A stretch of DNA of 64,000 bases from Pseudoalteromonas aurantia 208 (GTDB taxonomy: Bacteria; Pseudomonadota; Gammaproteobacteria; Enterobacterales; Alteromonadaceae): assembly GCF_014858725.1 (NCBI RefSeq), contig NZ_AQGV01000015.1, forward strand, positions 496,001 through 560,000, written 5' to 3'. The notes beneath the pieces were generated by a model that ran no database searches, had not been told where the DNA came from, and saw only the letters and a list, made by a program, of their open reading frames with translations. Of the stretch, positions 57,149 to 64,000 are shown one piece after another. The position numbers and the translations under genes were made by a program. Position 1 is the first letter of the stretch. Every line of letters begins with the position of its first letter.

Positions 57149-57188
57149 GCTTTTATACAGTAATAGCGGGCTATTACTGCATAAAAGC
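57149..57188. repeat. Inverted repeat, 19-bp arms
   Basis: GCTTTTATACAGTAATAGC and its near-perfect complement GCTATTACTGCATAAAAGC, separated by GG. One mismatch (A57157/C57180) in 19 pairs. No T-run follows, so it is not a normal terminator; it could be a mobile-element end, an attachment site or a processing hairpin. Confidence 0.7.
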
Positions 57189-57656
57189 AACGCCGAGAGT
57201 GAGAAAAATAGCTTTATTGGGCAAATTCGCTTATCCAGAGCTGAGGTTAGGTAATGACATGAGCGTACGATGCCACATAAATGTGTCTCACTGCCCTTTG
57301 AGTATGAGTACAAAGTTATGGCTGAGCTGATGCTACATCTAAGGTCGTGTGAGTGATAGGCCTACTTGTTATAGGTTTCCATTCTCCGTACTGTACTGAA
57401 TATAAGTGCTAGAACCAATAGCTTATGCATTGCTTTCACTTTATTTCAGTCTTTTACCCATAGATTATTCCGTTTTTCAGGTTTTCTTTGTAAATTAATT
57501 CTTCACCAAATGTTCATGTTAAGTAAACTTAAATGTAAAAATATAAATTATATTGTATACAAAGATGGTTTTGTATTGTAGTTTTAATAAACAAGCTGAC
57601 AGTTTGAAGTCGTATTTGCTTGTGTTGTTTTTTCTGTTTACTGATTCAAAAAGTGT

Positions 57657-57695
57657 ATTTTGACTTTTCAAAGTATGAGTTTGAAATGTCAAAAT
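57657..57695. promoter_or_regulatory. Dyad operator candidate before the metalloprotease
   Basis: Two 16-bp arms (ATTTTGACTTTTCAAA and TTTGAAATGTCAAAAT) with a 7-base spacer and one mismatch. A possible -35 TTGAAA (57681-57686) lies in the right arm, 19 bases before TATAAA (57706-57711). A repressor bound here would cover the promoter. Confidence 0.5.
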
Positions 57696-57772
57696 GCGCA
57701 GCGGATATAAAAATAAAGTCGTCAGCTATATGGCGACACAACAACATGTAAAGATACTCACAGGAGAGAATC

Positions 57773-60700
57773 ATGCTATTTAATTTTAGGGGTTTATGCG
57801 GCCTAAGTAGGCAAAATATACACGGGCATAATTATAAAAAAAGCTACCTTATGATGTTACTAGCAGGTATGTCGTCGACTTCAGCCTTTGCCGGTGAAAT
57901 AGTAGAGTCTAAGTCATTTCAAAATCTGACGGCGCAGTCGCAAAGCAGTGTGTCACTTGAGTCTAGTGCGTTTCATAAAGCGAGCTCAGGGCAGATTTGT
58001 GGTACAGATACGAATTTGCAAGATTGGAACGTATTACAAAAAGAGAATGCACGTCAAGCATTACTCCCAAGCAGTTTGACAAGCCAAATACAACAACGTA
58101 TGGCACAAGCATCAGATGAAGCAGCAGCCAACGGTAATGGCGTGGCTGGACGTTACTATATTCCCGTTGTTGTACATGTATACGGCGATAGATACAACTG
58201 TGAGACTGGCACATATTGCTTAACTGAGCAAAAAATAATTGATGGTTTAAATAAAACCAATGAAGACTTTAGAGGGTTGATCACGGATGATGGCCCTATT
58301 GCTGCCCAGTTTCAGGCAATCCGAGAAAATCTAGATATTGAATTTGTTTTAGCCAAGAAAGATCCCAGTGGCAACGCCACTAATGGCATCGTGCGCCATG
58401 CAGAGAAAGCAGGATATGGGGATGGTGAGAAAGCTGACGCGCAAATTGCAGCTGATGCATGGGACAACTTTAAATACATGAATATTTACATCCAGCATGA
58501 CTTATATGCGGATGGCGAAACCAATAACTCAGGTGTGGCATGGTACCCTCAGGTCAGCATGTCGGAAGCCGGCTTAGCACGGGTGGTATACAATGGGGAC
58601 TATGTTGGTGCAAACACCAATGAAAATTTCCGCTCAGTATTAACACATGAATTTGGTCACTTTTTAAACCTTCCTCACACTTTTGATGGTGAATGTACAG
58701 TACATTCACAGCCATTTTGTAGTGCTACGGGGGATGGTTCGTGTGATACACCGCAAATGAGCAGCAGCGTGTTGCAAGATAATGCGACAAACTGCTTAGG
58801 TGAGCCAACTAACACCGAAAACTTCATGCATTATTCAGACAACTACGCGATGTATACTCAAGATCAAGTTGAACGCATGACAGCAGCATTACACGGTTCA
58901 GCACGAGCGACGCTTTGGTCTAATAGTAATTTGATCGCAGTTGGCTTAGACGACTTGACCAGTAACGCCGATCATCCTTGGGATGGACTAGGTGGCAACC
59001 CAAAACCACAAGGTACTACGGTTCAAACATTTAATAATATATCAGCACAAAAAGGCGAAGTTGATAATTTTGAGATGTCGGTGCCAGCGGGCACTGAAGC
59101 AGTTGCATTTTATCTTGACGGGTACGATGAAGATCCTGACATGTATGTGTCTAAAGGCGCAGCCCCTACTAAAACGGGTGATAACTGGGATGCTGATTTT
59201 ATCTCGTTTAGAAGTGCAGGCTCCCCTGAACTAGTGACGGTTTCTTCTCCTTCAAGTACTGAAACTTATCATGCAGCAGTCGATGCGTTTTCCGCTTATT
59301 CTAATGCCACATTAAGCGTCATTACCGCCCAGGACAGTACATTGTGTAATGGCTGTGAGCGAGTATTTTTAACCGAAGTGAAAGACTTGGCGTCAGCCAA
59401 AGGAGCACCGGTAAAAACGTATCAATATCAAATACCGGCAGATGCAGTACGCACCGTTGCGGTTATGCCTGGTGGTTATAAAGGCGATCCCGATGCTTAT
59501 ATGAGTATGAATGCGACACCCGATAAAACCACGTATGATTGTGGGCCTTTCAGCGCGCCGCGTCTAAGTGAGTACTGTGAGTTTGGTGCTGGTGGCGGTA
59601 CACTCAATATTATGATTGACCCATTTTTAGAATATAGCGGTGCTTCACTGGTCGTTTATTATGAACGAGGTGCGGCATCTGGACTGCCAATCGCTGAGGC
59701 GAATGGGGATTATTCAGCACTGATAGGTCAAGATATTACATTTAGCAGCACAGGCTCGAATGACAGTGATGGCTCAATCACGTCATATTTATGGGCTTTT
59801 GGTGATGGTGCCACTTCTACGCTTGCGAATCCAACACATAGCTACCAATCAGCGGGTAACTATAGTGCCTCGTTACAGGTGACAGATAATGATGGTAACA
59901 CCGCAACGGATGCGGCTAATGTCACAATTACTGCGAGCAATCAAGCTCCGGTGGCGAATGCCAATGGGCCTTACTCGGTTGAACTTGGCAAAGCCATTAC
60001 GTTCAGCAGTGCTGGCTCATCTGATCCTGATGGTTCAATTTCCGCCTATGCATGGGAGTTTGGTGATGGACAAACAAGCACCAGTGCTACTCCAACTCAC
60101 ACTTACGCAGCGGCTGGCAACTATAGCGCTACGCTTAAAGTGACTGACAACTTAGGACTGACAAACACGTCAACTGCACAAGTTACAGTGAGTGAGTCAA
60201 GCTATTGTGAAGCGTCAGGTAATACGCGCTATGAGTGGATTGCGAATGTGCAATCGGGCAGTTTTACGAACCCGTCTCAAGGTGTTGGTTACCAAGACTT
60301 TACTAGTAAAGTCATTGAGTTGACTGAAGGTAAGAATACGCTGACATTAACGCCAGGTGGTACTTACACTGAACATTGGACTGCATGGTTAGATAGTAAT
60401 AATGATGGCACGTTCAGTGACAATGAAAAAGTACTCACAGGTGTGTCTGGTAAAGGTGCTGTCAGTGGTGAGCTGAGCGTTCCAGCAGGCTTAGTTGGCC
60501 AATCTTTAAGAATGCGCCTTGCTATGAAATATAGTAGTGCTGCAAACACCGCATGCGGCAATATTGGTGATGGTGAAGTAGAAGATTATACCGTATTGGT
60601 TAAAGCTGGAGGTACAACTCCACCAGTTTCACAAGTACCAAATGCCTGTTTGACACAATCGCCTATCACGGGTGGTCGTTTAGAAGCGGGCACAGCCAGT

Positions 60701-60985
60701 TGCTTAGGAGGCAATGGTACGCTTTGGTTAAGTATTGCTGATGTGTCTGCAGCACAAAGCGTAGCAATTACCACAGCGCATGGCCAAAGTAACTTAGAGA
60801 TCTTATACAAAAATGGTGGCTGGCCAAGTGACACTGATAATGATGCGACATCAAACAGTGGTACGCAAACGGAGTGTATTTATATTCCGGCAGGGACTCA
60901 GCATTGGTCATATTTAAAAATTAACGGTGATGCGAGCAATACCAGCATTATTGTTGATTTTGATACGGCAGCTTGTCGTAAGTAA
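57773..60985 (+). CDS. Large secreted metalloprotease (M43-like) with PPC, PKD and GEVED domains
   Basis: A 1070-residue exported protein. Signal peptide with an unusually long n-region (hydrophobic core near 25-40, ends SAFA), then a catalytic domain with HEFGHFLNLPH (zinc ligands His292, His296, His302, base Glu293) and a Met-turn NFMHYSDNYA, as in pappalysin-like M43 proteases. After it come two PPC-like domains (about 410-630), two PKD domains (639-724 and 725-808, each with GDG and a YSA/YSG strand), a GEVED domain (about 809-942) and a final beta domain to 1070. These accessory parts usually bind polysaccharide or collagen. AGGAGAG lies 5 bases before the ATG; a terminator follows. Confidence 0.92.
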   Translation: MLFNFRGLCGLSRQNIHGHNYKKSYLMMLLAGMSSTSAFAGEIVESKSFQNLTAQSQSSVSLESSAFHKASSGQICGTDTNLQDWNVLQKENARQALLPSSLTSQIQQRMAQASDEAAANGNGVAGRYYIPVVVHVYGDRYNCETGTYCLTEQKIIDGLNKTNEDFRGLITDDGPIAAQFQAIRENLDIEFVLAKKDPSGNATNGIVRHAEKAGYGDGEKADAQIAADAWDNFKYMNIYIQHDLYADGETNNSGVAWYPQVSMSEAGLARVVYNGDYVGANTNENFRSVLTHEFGHFLNLPHTFDGECTVHSQPFCSATGDGSCDTPQMSSSVLQDNATNCLGEPTNTENFMHYSDNYAMYTQDQVERMTAALHGSARATLWSNSNLIAVGLDDLTSNADHPWDGLGGNPKPQGTTVQTFNNISAQKGEVDNFEMSVPAGTEAVAFYLDGYDEDPDMYVSKGAAPTKTGDNWDADFISFRSAGSPELVTVSSPSSTETYHAAVDAFSAYSNATLSVITAQDSTLCNGCERVFLTEVKDLASAKGAPVKTYQYQIPADAVRTVAVMPGGYKGDPDAYMSMNATPDKTTYDCGPFSAPRLSEYCEFGAGGGTLNIMIDPFLEYSGASLVVYYERGAASGLPIAEANGDYSALIGQDITFSSTGSNDSDGSITSYLWAFGDGATSTLANPTHSYQSAGNYSASLQVTDNDGNTATDAANVTITASNQAPVANANGPYSVELGKAITFSSAGSSDPDGSISAYAWEFGDGQTSTSATPTHTYAAAGNYSATLKVTDNLGLTNTSTAQVTVSESSYCEASGNTRYEWIANVQSGSFTNPSQGVGYQDFTSKVIELTEGKNTLTLTPGGTYTEHWTAWLDSNNDGTFSDNEKVLTGVSGKGAVSGELSVPAGLVGQSLRMRLAMKYSSAANTACGNIGDGEVEDYTVLVKAGGTTPPVSQVPNACLTQSPITGGRLEAGTASCLGGNGTLWLSIADVSAAQSVAITTAHGQSNLEILYKNGGWPSDTDNDATSNSGTQTECIYIPAGTQHWSYLKINGDASNTSIIVDFDTAACRK

Positions 60986-61008
60986 CCCGAGTTTTATTTC
61001 CCCCGACT

Positions 61009-61037
61009 AAAGCAGCGCGTAATGCGCTGCTTTTTTT
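61009..61037 (+). terminator. Rho-independent terminator after the metalloprotease
   Basis: Stem AAAGCAGCGC with GCGCTGCTTT (10 bp), 5-base loop GTAAT, then seven T. It starts 24 bases after the stop. Confidence 0.93.
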
Positions 61038-61122
61038 ATTTTTTTGCGGTGAATAATTTGTTTTAAATGATTGATTTTAATATTAAATGGTGAATTTATG
61101 CTTGTTGCGCTATTGAGAAACA

Positions 61123-62037
61123 CTACAAGTTATCACTCGGTAAATACTGTTGCCAAGGCTGCACGATAAAAGGATATTCACCAGTCACATCAACGCGACA
61201 ATACCAATATTGTAGTGCACCCGTATTGATCCCCTGGTATTTAAAAATCACATTGACGACAATACGGTCTCCACTGTTTAACATGTCAGTGTCTACACTG
61301 AGCAACTGATAACCACTGGGATTGGGTCCATCTGAACTTGAGTTATAGTATAAGTTATAAGAATGATTATACACATCAACATTGTTATACAACACAAAGT
61401 TAAGCGCTCGCGTGTTATCTGTGTTGCCAGCAGAACTATCGAGGGCAGTAATTTCCCCAACAAGTTGCGTGAAATGTGTATTTGTGCTTTTTTCACCATG
61501 ACACACTTGGCCATAGGGCATTACCGCTGTTGGCATAATCGCAGTGACGTGCATCTCGTATGCACCAGAGGCTACGCCAATCACGACAACTTGCCCATCA
61601 GTAGATGACTCGTTACGGCCCAGTGCTGAAATACACTGCGTAAGCAATTCATCGTTAGTCAGAATAAGTTTATATTGCTGTTCATTAAAGCGGTTATCTA
61701 GCACCCAATCCATCGCCCGTGCAATGTAGTTATTTTGCGGTTGACTGAGGCCTTTAAAGAGGGCTTGATACAATTGCGTATTCCGGTTTAAGCGTGCTAA
61801 TGCAATATTATCATTCACGTTTTCAAGCATGGGTAATGGGTTAGATGACATGATGCTGTTTTGGTTTAGTTCTTTTTCTAAATTTAACGTAGGAAATTTA
61901 GCATTGATATTACCCACGCAATACACATATTGATTACTCATTGGTTGCGTCTCAAATTCAATTTTTCCGGTGAGTGCACGTTGTAACACCATTGGGTTTT
62001 TAAGGTGTTGATATATTGATTCATTCTTGTGATACAT
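61123..62037 (-). CDS. PatG C-terminal-domain-like protein, third of three paralogues
   Basis: A 304-residue protein, last of a three-gene minus-strand operon. It resembles the C-terminal (non-protease) domain of the cyanobactin enzyme PatG: YVYCVGNINAKFPTLNLEKELNQ near residue 36, NTRALNFVLYNNVDVYNHSY near 205, and the final block YWYCRVDVTGEYPFIVQPWQQYLP. The other two paralogues carry the same three blocks. No signal peptide, no membrane helix, no catalytic motif seen. TAGGAG overlaps the stop of the gene before it. PatG similarity is from memory and needs a profile search. Confidence 0.75.
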   Translation of the reverse strand: MYHKNESIYQHLKNPMVLQRALTGKIEFETQPMSNQYVYCVGNINAKFPTLNLEKELNQNSIMSSNPLPMLENVNDNIALARLNRNTQLYQALFKGLSQPQNNYIARAMDWVLDNRFNEQQYKLILTNDELLTQCISALGRNESSTDGQVVVIGVASGAYEMHVTAIMPTAVMPYGQVCHGEKSTNTHFTQLVGEITALDSSAGNTDNTRALNFVLYNNVDVYNHSYNLYYNSSSDGPNPSGYQLLSVDTDMLNSGDRIVVNVIFKYQGINTGALQYWYCRVDVTGEYPFIVQPWQQYLPSDNL

Positions 62038-62046
62038 AAGTAACTC

Positions 62047-62862
62047 CTAGCTGCTTTTAGCAAAGGGGGCGAGCTTAGATGACACAAAAGGGTACGCGTT
62101 TGTCACATCAATATTACACGCAAATCGGGTGTCATTCGGATTAGAAAGAATAACCTCTATAATGGAGCGGTCATCATGCAATGACACATGTTGAAAATGC
62201 ACGGCGTTGACGTTATCGATGATCTCATTTTGCGTTTGACTAGTATTGATTTGATCAAAATGCGTGACTAAATAATTGCTAGCGCGCTCCAAGTTTGAAC
62301 GGCCTATATTGGGTTTTAATTGTGCTAACGCACCTTCTCTGGTTTTTTTGGGTGGACTTTTTGTACCGTCTACAGTATCAATTAAATGCTCGACCAGAAC
62401 GCTAGGGAGCGCTTCTGAACCATGGCTGCCAGCCACAGAAATACGCTCGACTAACCCGACTAAAATAACCTCGTTTTTAGTTGACGCTTGGATCAGCGCA
62501 TTTAATTGTGTGAGTGTTCTTGGGTATAACGTATATGTATCAACATTATTAATGGTAAATACCCAAGTTGCTTGTTGTGCGAGGTACAAAAAAGGGCGAA
62601 TACGAAGATTCGGCTGCTCATTAGGCGACGTTACATAGTTAAAAATCTGATCAAAACTGGTAGTAGATTGCTTGGTAAATTCTGCGGCGGCCTCGTACTG
62701 TTTTTCTAAATCTATTGTTGCGAAATACGGCTTAACATAGCCTATTGCATACACGTGTCCATGGGGGTGTTCACGGTTACATTGCAGCGTTTCTTGAGTT
62801 TGGCTAGTTGTGTTGACCACATCTGGTTGAGCTGCATTGTGCGTCTCATCTGATAAATTCAT
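62047..62862 (-). CDS. PatG C-terminal-domain-like protein, second of three paralogues
   Basis: A 271-residue soluble protein with the same architecture as its neighbours: an N-terminal block VYAIGYVKPYFATIDLEKQYEAA, a long middle, LERASNYLVTHFDQINTSQ, and the end block FACNIDVTNAYPFVSSKLAPF. The start is the ATG at 62862 (GAGGA 8 bases upstream), not the TTG five codons earlier. It follows the first paralogue by 25 bases and precedes the third by 9, so all three form one operon. Identity between the paralogues is low outside the blocks, so the duplication is old. Confidence 0.75.
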   Translation of the reverse strand: MNLSDETHNAAQPDVVNTTSQTQETLQCNREHPHGHVYAIGYVKPYFATIDLEKQYEAAAEFTKQSTTSFDQIFNYVTSPNEQPNLRIRPFLYLAQQATWVFTINNVDTYTLYPRTLTQLNALIQASTKNEVILVGLVERISVAGSHGSEALPSVLVEHLIDTVDGTKSPPKKTREGALAQLKPNIGRSNLERASNYLVTHFDQINTSQTQNEIIDNVNAVHFQHVSLHDDRSIIEVILSNPNDTRFACNIDVTNAYPFVSSKLAPFAKSS

Positions 62863-62887
62863 TTTTTCGATCCTCAAAGAACAGTAT

Positions 62888-63868
62888 TCATATCAAAGGC
62901 TGTACTGGGGTGAAAGCTTGGATAGCAGTATTAATAAAGGGGTACAAACCAGTCACATCTATCCGACAATAATAATAATGCTGCTTGTCTGAACTGTTCT
63001 CTTGATAGACGAATGTCATATCGACAATAGAGTGGCTTGACACAGAATCAAACATAGTCATATCAATACGTAACAATGATGCGCTTTGTGTCGTGTTTGA
63101 TCCGGTTTGCATTTTATGGGTATGTTCATACATATCAGGGTAGCGAAATGCCACAAAATTACGTGCTCTATCGAAGGGGGTCACCCCCATATTTGGTGTA
63201 ACCTCTAACTCTTTAATGACACCTTGGATCGCTATGGTTTGCGCCGATGATACTTCCTTAATGGTACGGTGCAATTCATCCAAGGTCTGAGAGTAAATTT
63301 GTTCACAAACAACTTCAGGCAGGTTCAGACTATTGTCACTTATATAACTGGTACCAATCACACTGCTATAAACAGTCTCTAGTGTGTCGCTGGGTGCTTT
63401 AAGTGATGCGATAAATGAAGCTAGTACCTGCTGCGTTGCAGGCACGAGTAAATACTGATAATGCGCTTTTATAGAGAGTACCCATTGCACTTGTTCGGCA
63501 AGATATAAATATTTGTCACGATCTGTGTTGGCATTATTATTAGTAAATACCCCATAATAGTCTTGTTCATTAACGCCAAGGGTGCGGGCAGCGCTTAAAA
63601 ATTGTTTCTTTATGCCTTTATTCGGAAAACGTACTTTTATTACACCAAGTGCGTAGATAAGATCTGAGTGCTGGCGTTGAATTATGGGGTCAAGACTTTC
63701 AAGCAGTTTATTGTCAGTCTCAGGCGTTTCGACAATTGGCGTTGCTTGCGCAGTTATAGCCATCGCATCGTTCGTTTTTGCGTTTATCTTGTCAGTATTT
63801 AAGTCAAGGGTTGTGTCGTTTTGTTCGATGTGGCTTTCAGTGGCTTCATCGGCATCTTTATCACTCAT
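62888..63868 (-). CDS. PatG C-terminal-domain-like protein, first of three paralogues
   Basis: A 326-residue protein with an acidic, low-complexity N-terminus (about 1-70), then the shared blocks: LIYALGVIKVRFPNKGIKKQF, FDRARNFVAFRYPDMYEHTHKM, and YYYCRIDVTGLYPFINTAIQAF at the end. It is the first visible gene of the operon; AAGGTG lies 6 bases before its ATG. Compared with PatG it has no subtilisin domain, so it cannot cut a precursor alone. Whether a protease or precursor gene lies further right is not visible. Confidence 0.75.
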   Translation of the reverse strand: MSDKDADEATESHIEQNDTTLDLNTDKINAKTNDAMAITAQATPIVETPETDNKLLESLDPIIQRQHSDLIYALGVIKVRFPNKGIKKQFLSAARTLGVNEQDYYGVFTNNNANTDRDKYLYLAEQVQWVLSIKAHYQYLLVPATQQVLASFIASLKAPSDTLETVYSSVIGTSYISDNSLNLPEVVCEQIYSQTLDELHRTIKEVSSAQTIAIQGVIKELEVTPNMGVTPFDRARNFVAFRYPDMYEHTHKMQTGSNTTQSASLLRIDMTMFDSVSSHSIVDMTFVYQENSSDKQHYYYCRIDVTGLYPFINTAIQAFTPVQPLI

Positions 63869-63894
63869 TTTTTCACCTTATTAATTGAGCCAAA

Positions 63895-63914
63895 GCACCG
63901 GCCTAGGCCAGTGC
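63895..63914. promoter_or_regulatory. 20-bp near-palindrome before the PatG-like operon
   Basis: GCACCGGCCTAGGCCAGTGC, with one mismatched pair and a perfect core GGCCTAGGCC. It ends 26 bases before the start of the first paralogue. It may be an operator or the terminator stem of a gene beyond the edge; the short T-run (TTT on the minus strand) is weak for the latter. Confidence 0.5.
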
Positions 63915-64000
63915 ATTTTGCTTGTGCTATTGCTATCTAAAATGTCAGGGGGGGTATATTGAATTGTTAAAAATCAACCCGCACCTAATATGGTCTTTGT

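Larger units (their letters stand above)
56974..57772. other. Long intergenic region with two strong inverted repeats
   Basis: No gene supported; two overlapping frames of about 68 residues (57107-57313 and 57121-57330) run across the inverted repeat at 57149-57188 and look like chance. The region also holds the dyad at 57657-57695 and the promoter and leader of the metalloprotease gene. Confidence 0.6.

Noticed and set aside
57149..57260. Possible integron attC site, since GTTAGGT near 57246 resembles an R' element
   Set aside because: No matching complementary core on the other side and no gene cassettes or integrase nearby.
57107..57330. Two overlapping frames of about 68 codons on opposite strands
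   Set aside because: They run across a long inverted repeat, have no ribosome sites and no family pattern.
1..64000. CRISPR arrays, tRNA or rRNA genes, transposase genes
   Set aside because: No spaced direct repeats, no cloverleaf-like segments, no rRNA-like stretch and no transposase-like frame were seen in any part of the window.

Overview
The window looks like chromosomal DNA of a marine gammaproteobacterium of the Pseudoalteromonas type. The reasons are moderate-to-low GC, secreted S8 and M43-like proteases with PPC/PKD modules, TonB-free porins, a tesA/ybbA/ybbP block and, above all, a large minus-strand lipopeptide cluster whose gene order and adenylation codes match the alterochromide (alt) pathway known from Pseudoalteromonas. 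This assignment rests on recognition of families and on residues read by eye; no database search was run.

Region 1 (1-28958, minus strand) is one transcription unit with overlapping or nearly touching genes. In order of transcription it encodes an MIO ammonia lyase, an acyl carrier protein, an ACP-AMP ligase, a ketosynthase/chain-length-factor fusion, an ABC exporter pair, a FabZ-like dehydratase, a FabG-like ketoreductase, a degenerate SDR, a type II thioesterase and three NRPSs. The inferred path is: tyrosine is deaminated to coumarate, which is loaded and extended to an aryl-polyene acyl chain and passed to the starter condensation domain. The NRPSs then add Thr, Val, Asn, Asn and a fifth residue. 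Codes read here: DFWNIGMVHK (Thr), DAFWIGATFK (Val), DLTKMGEVGK twice (Asn). Epimerisation domains sit in modules 1, 2 and 4. Module 5 is cut by the left edge, so its code, any terminal thioesterase and any halogenase lie outside. The two Asn adenylation domains share a 1645-bp direct repeat with a sharply uneven pattern of differences, a sign of recent gene conversion.

Region 2 (29-57 kb) is mostly ordinary accessory and housekeeping chromosome: a lipoprotein, a subtilase, a cysteine desulfurase/metallo-beta-lactamase/rhodanese triple fusion, a two-component system, a chemoreceptor, porins with binding proteins, a SelW-like protein, tesA with ybbA-ybbP, a twin-arginine flavoenzyme, a PLP enzyme, a degenerate EAL protein and a BASS transporter. 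Two genes are broken: a GNAT acetyltransferase with two in-frame stops, and a membrane AraC-type regulator split by one extra base in an A7 run.

Region 3 (57-64 kb) holds a large secreted M43-like metalloprotease behind a long dyad. Convergent to it is an operon of three paralogous proteins that resemble the C-terminal domain of the cyanobactin enzyme PatG, without any protease domain. That operon begins just inside the right edge behind a 20-bp near-palindrome and is the least explained system in the window.
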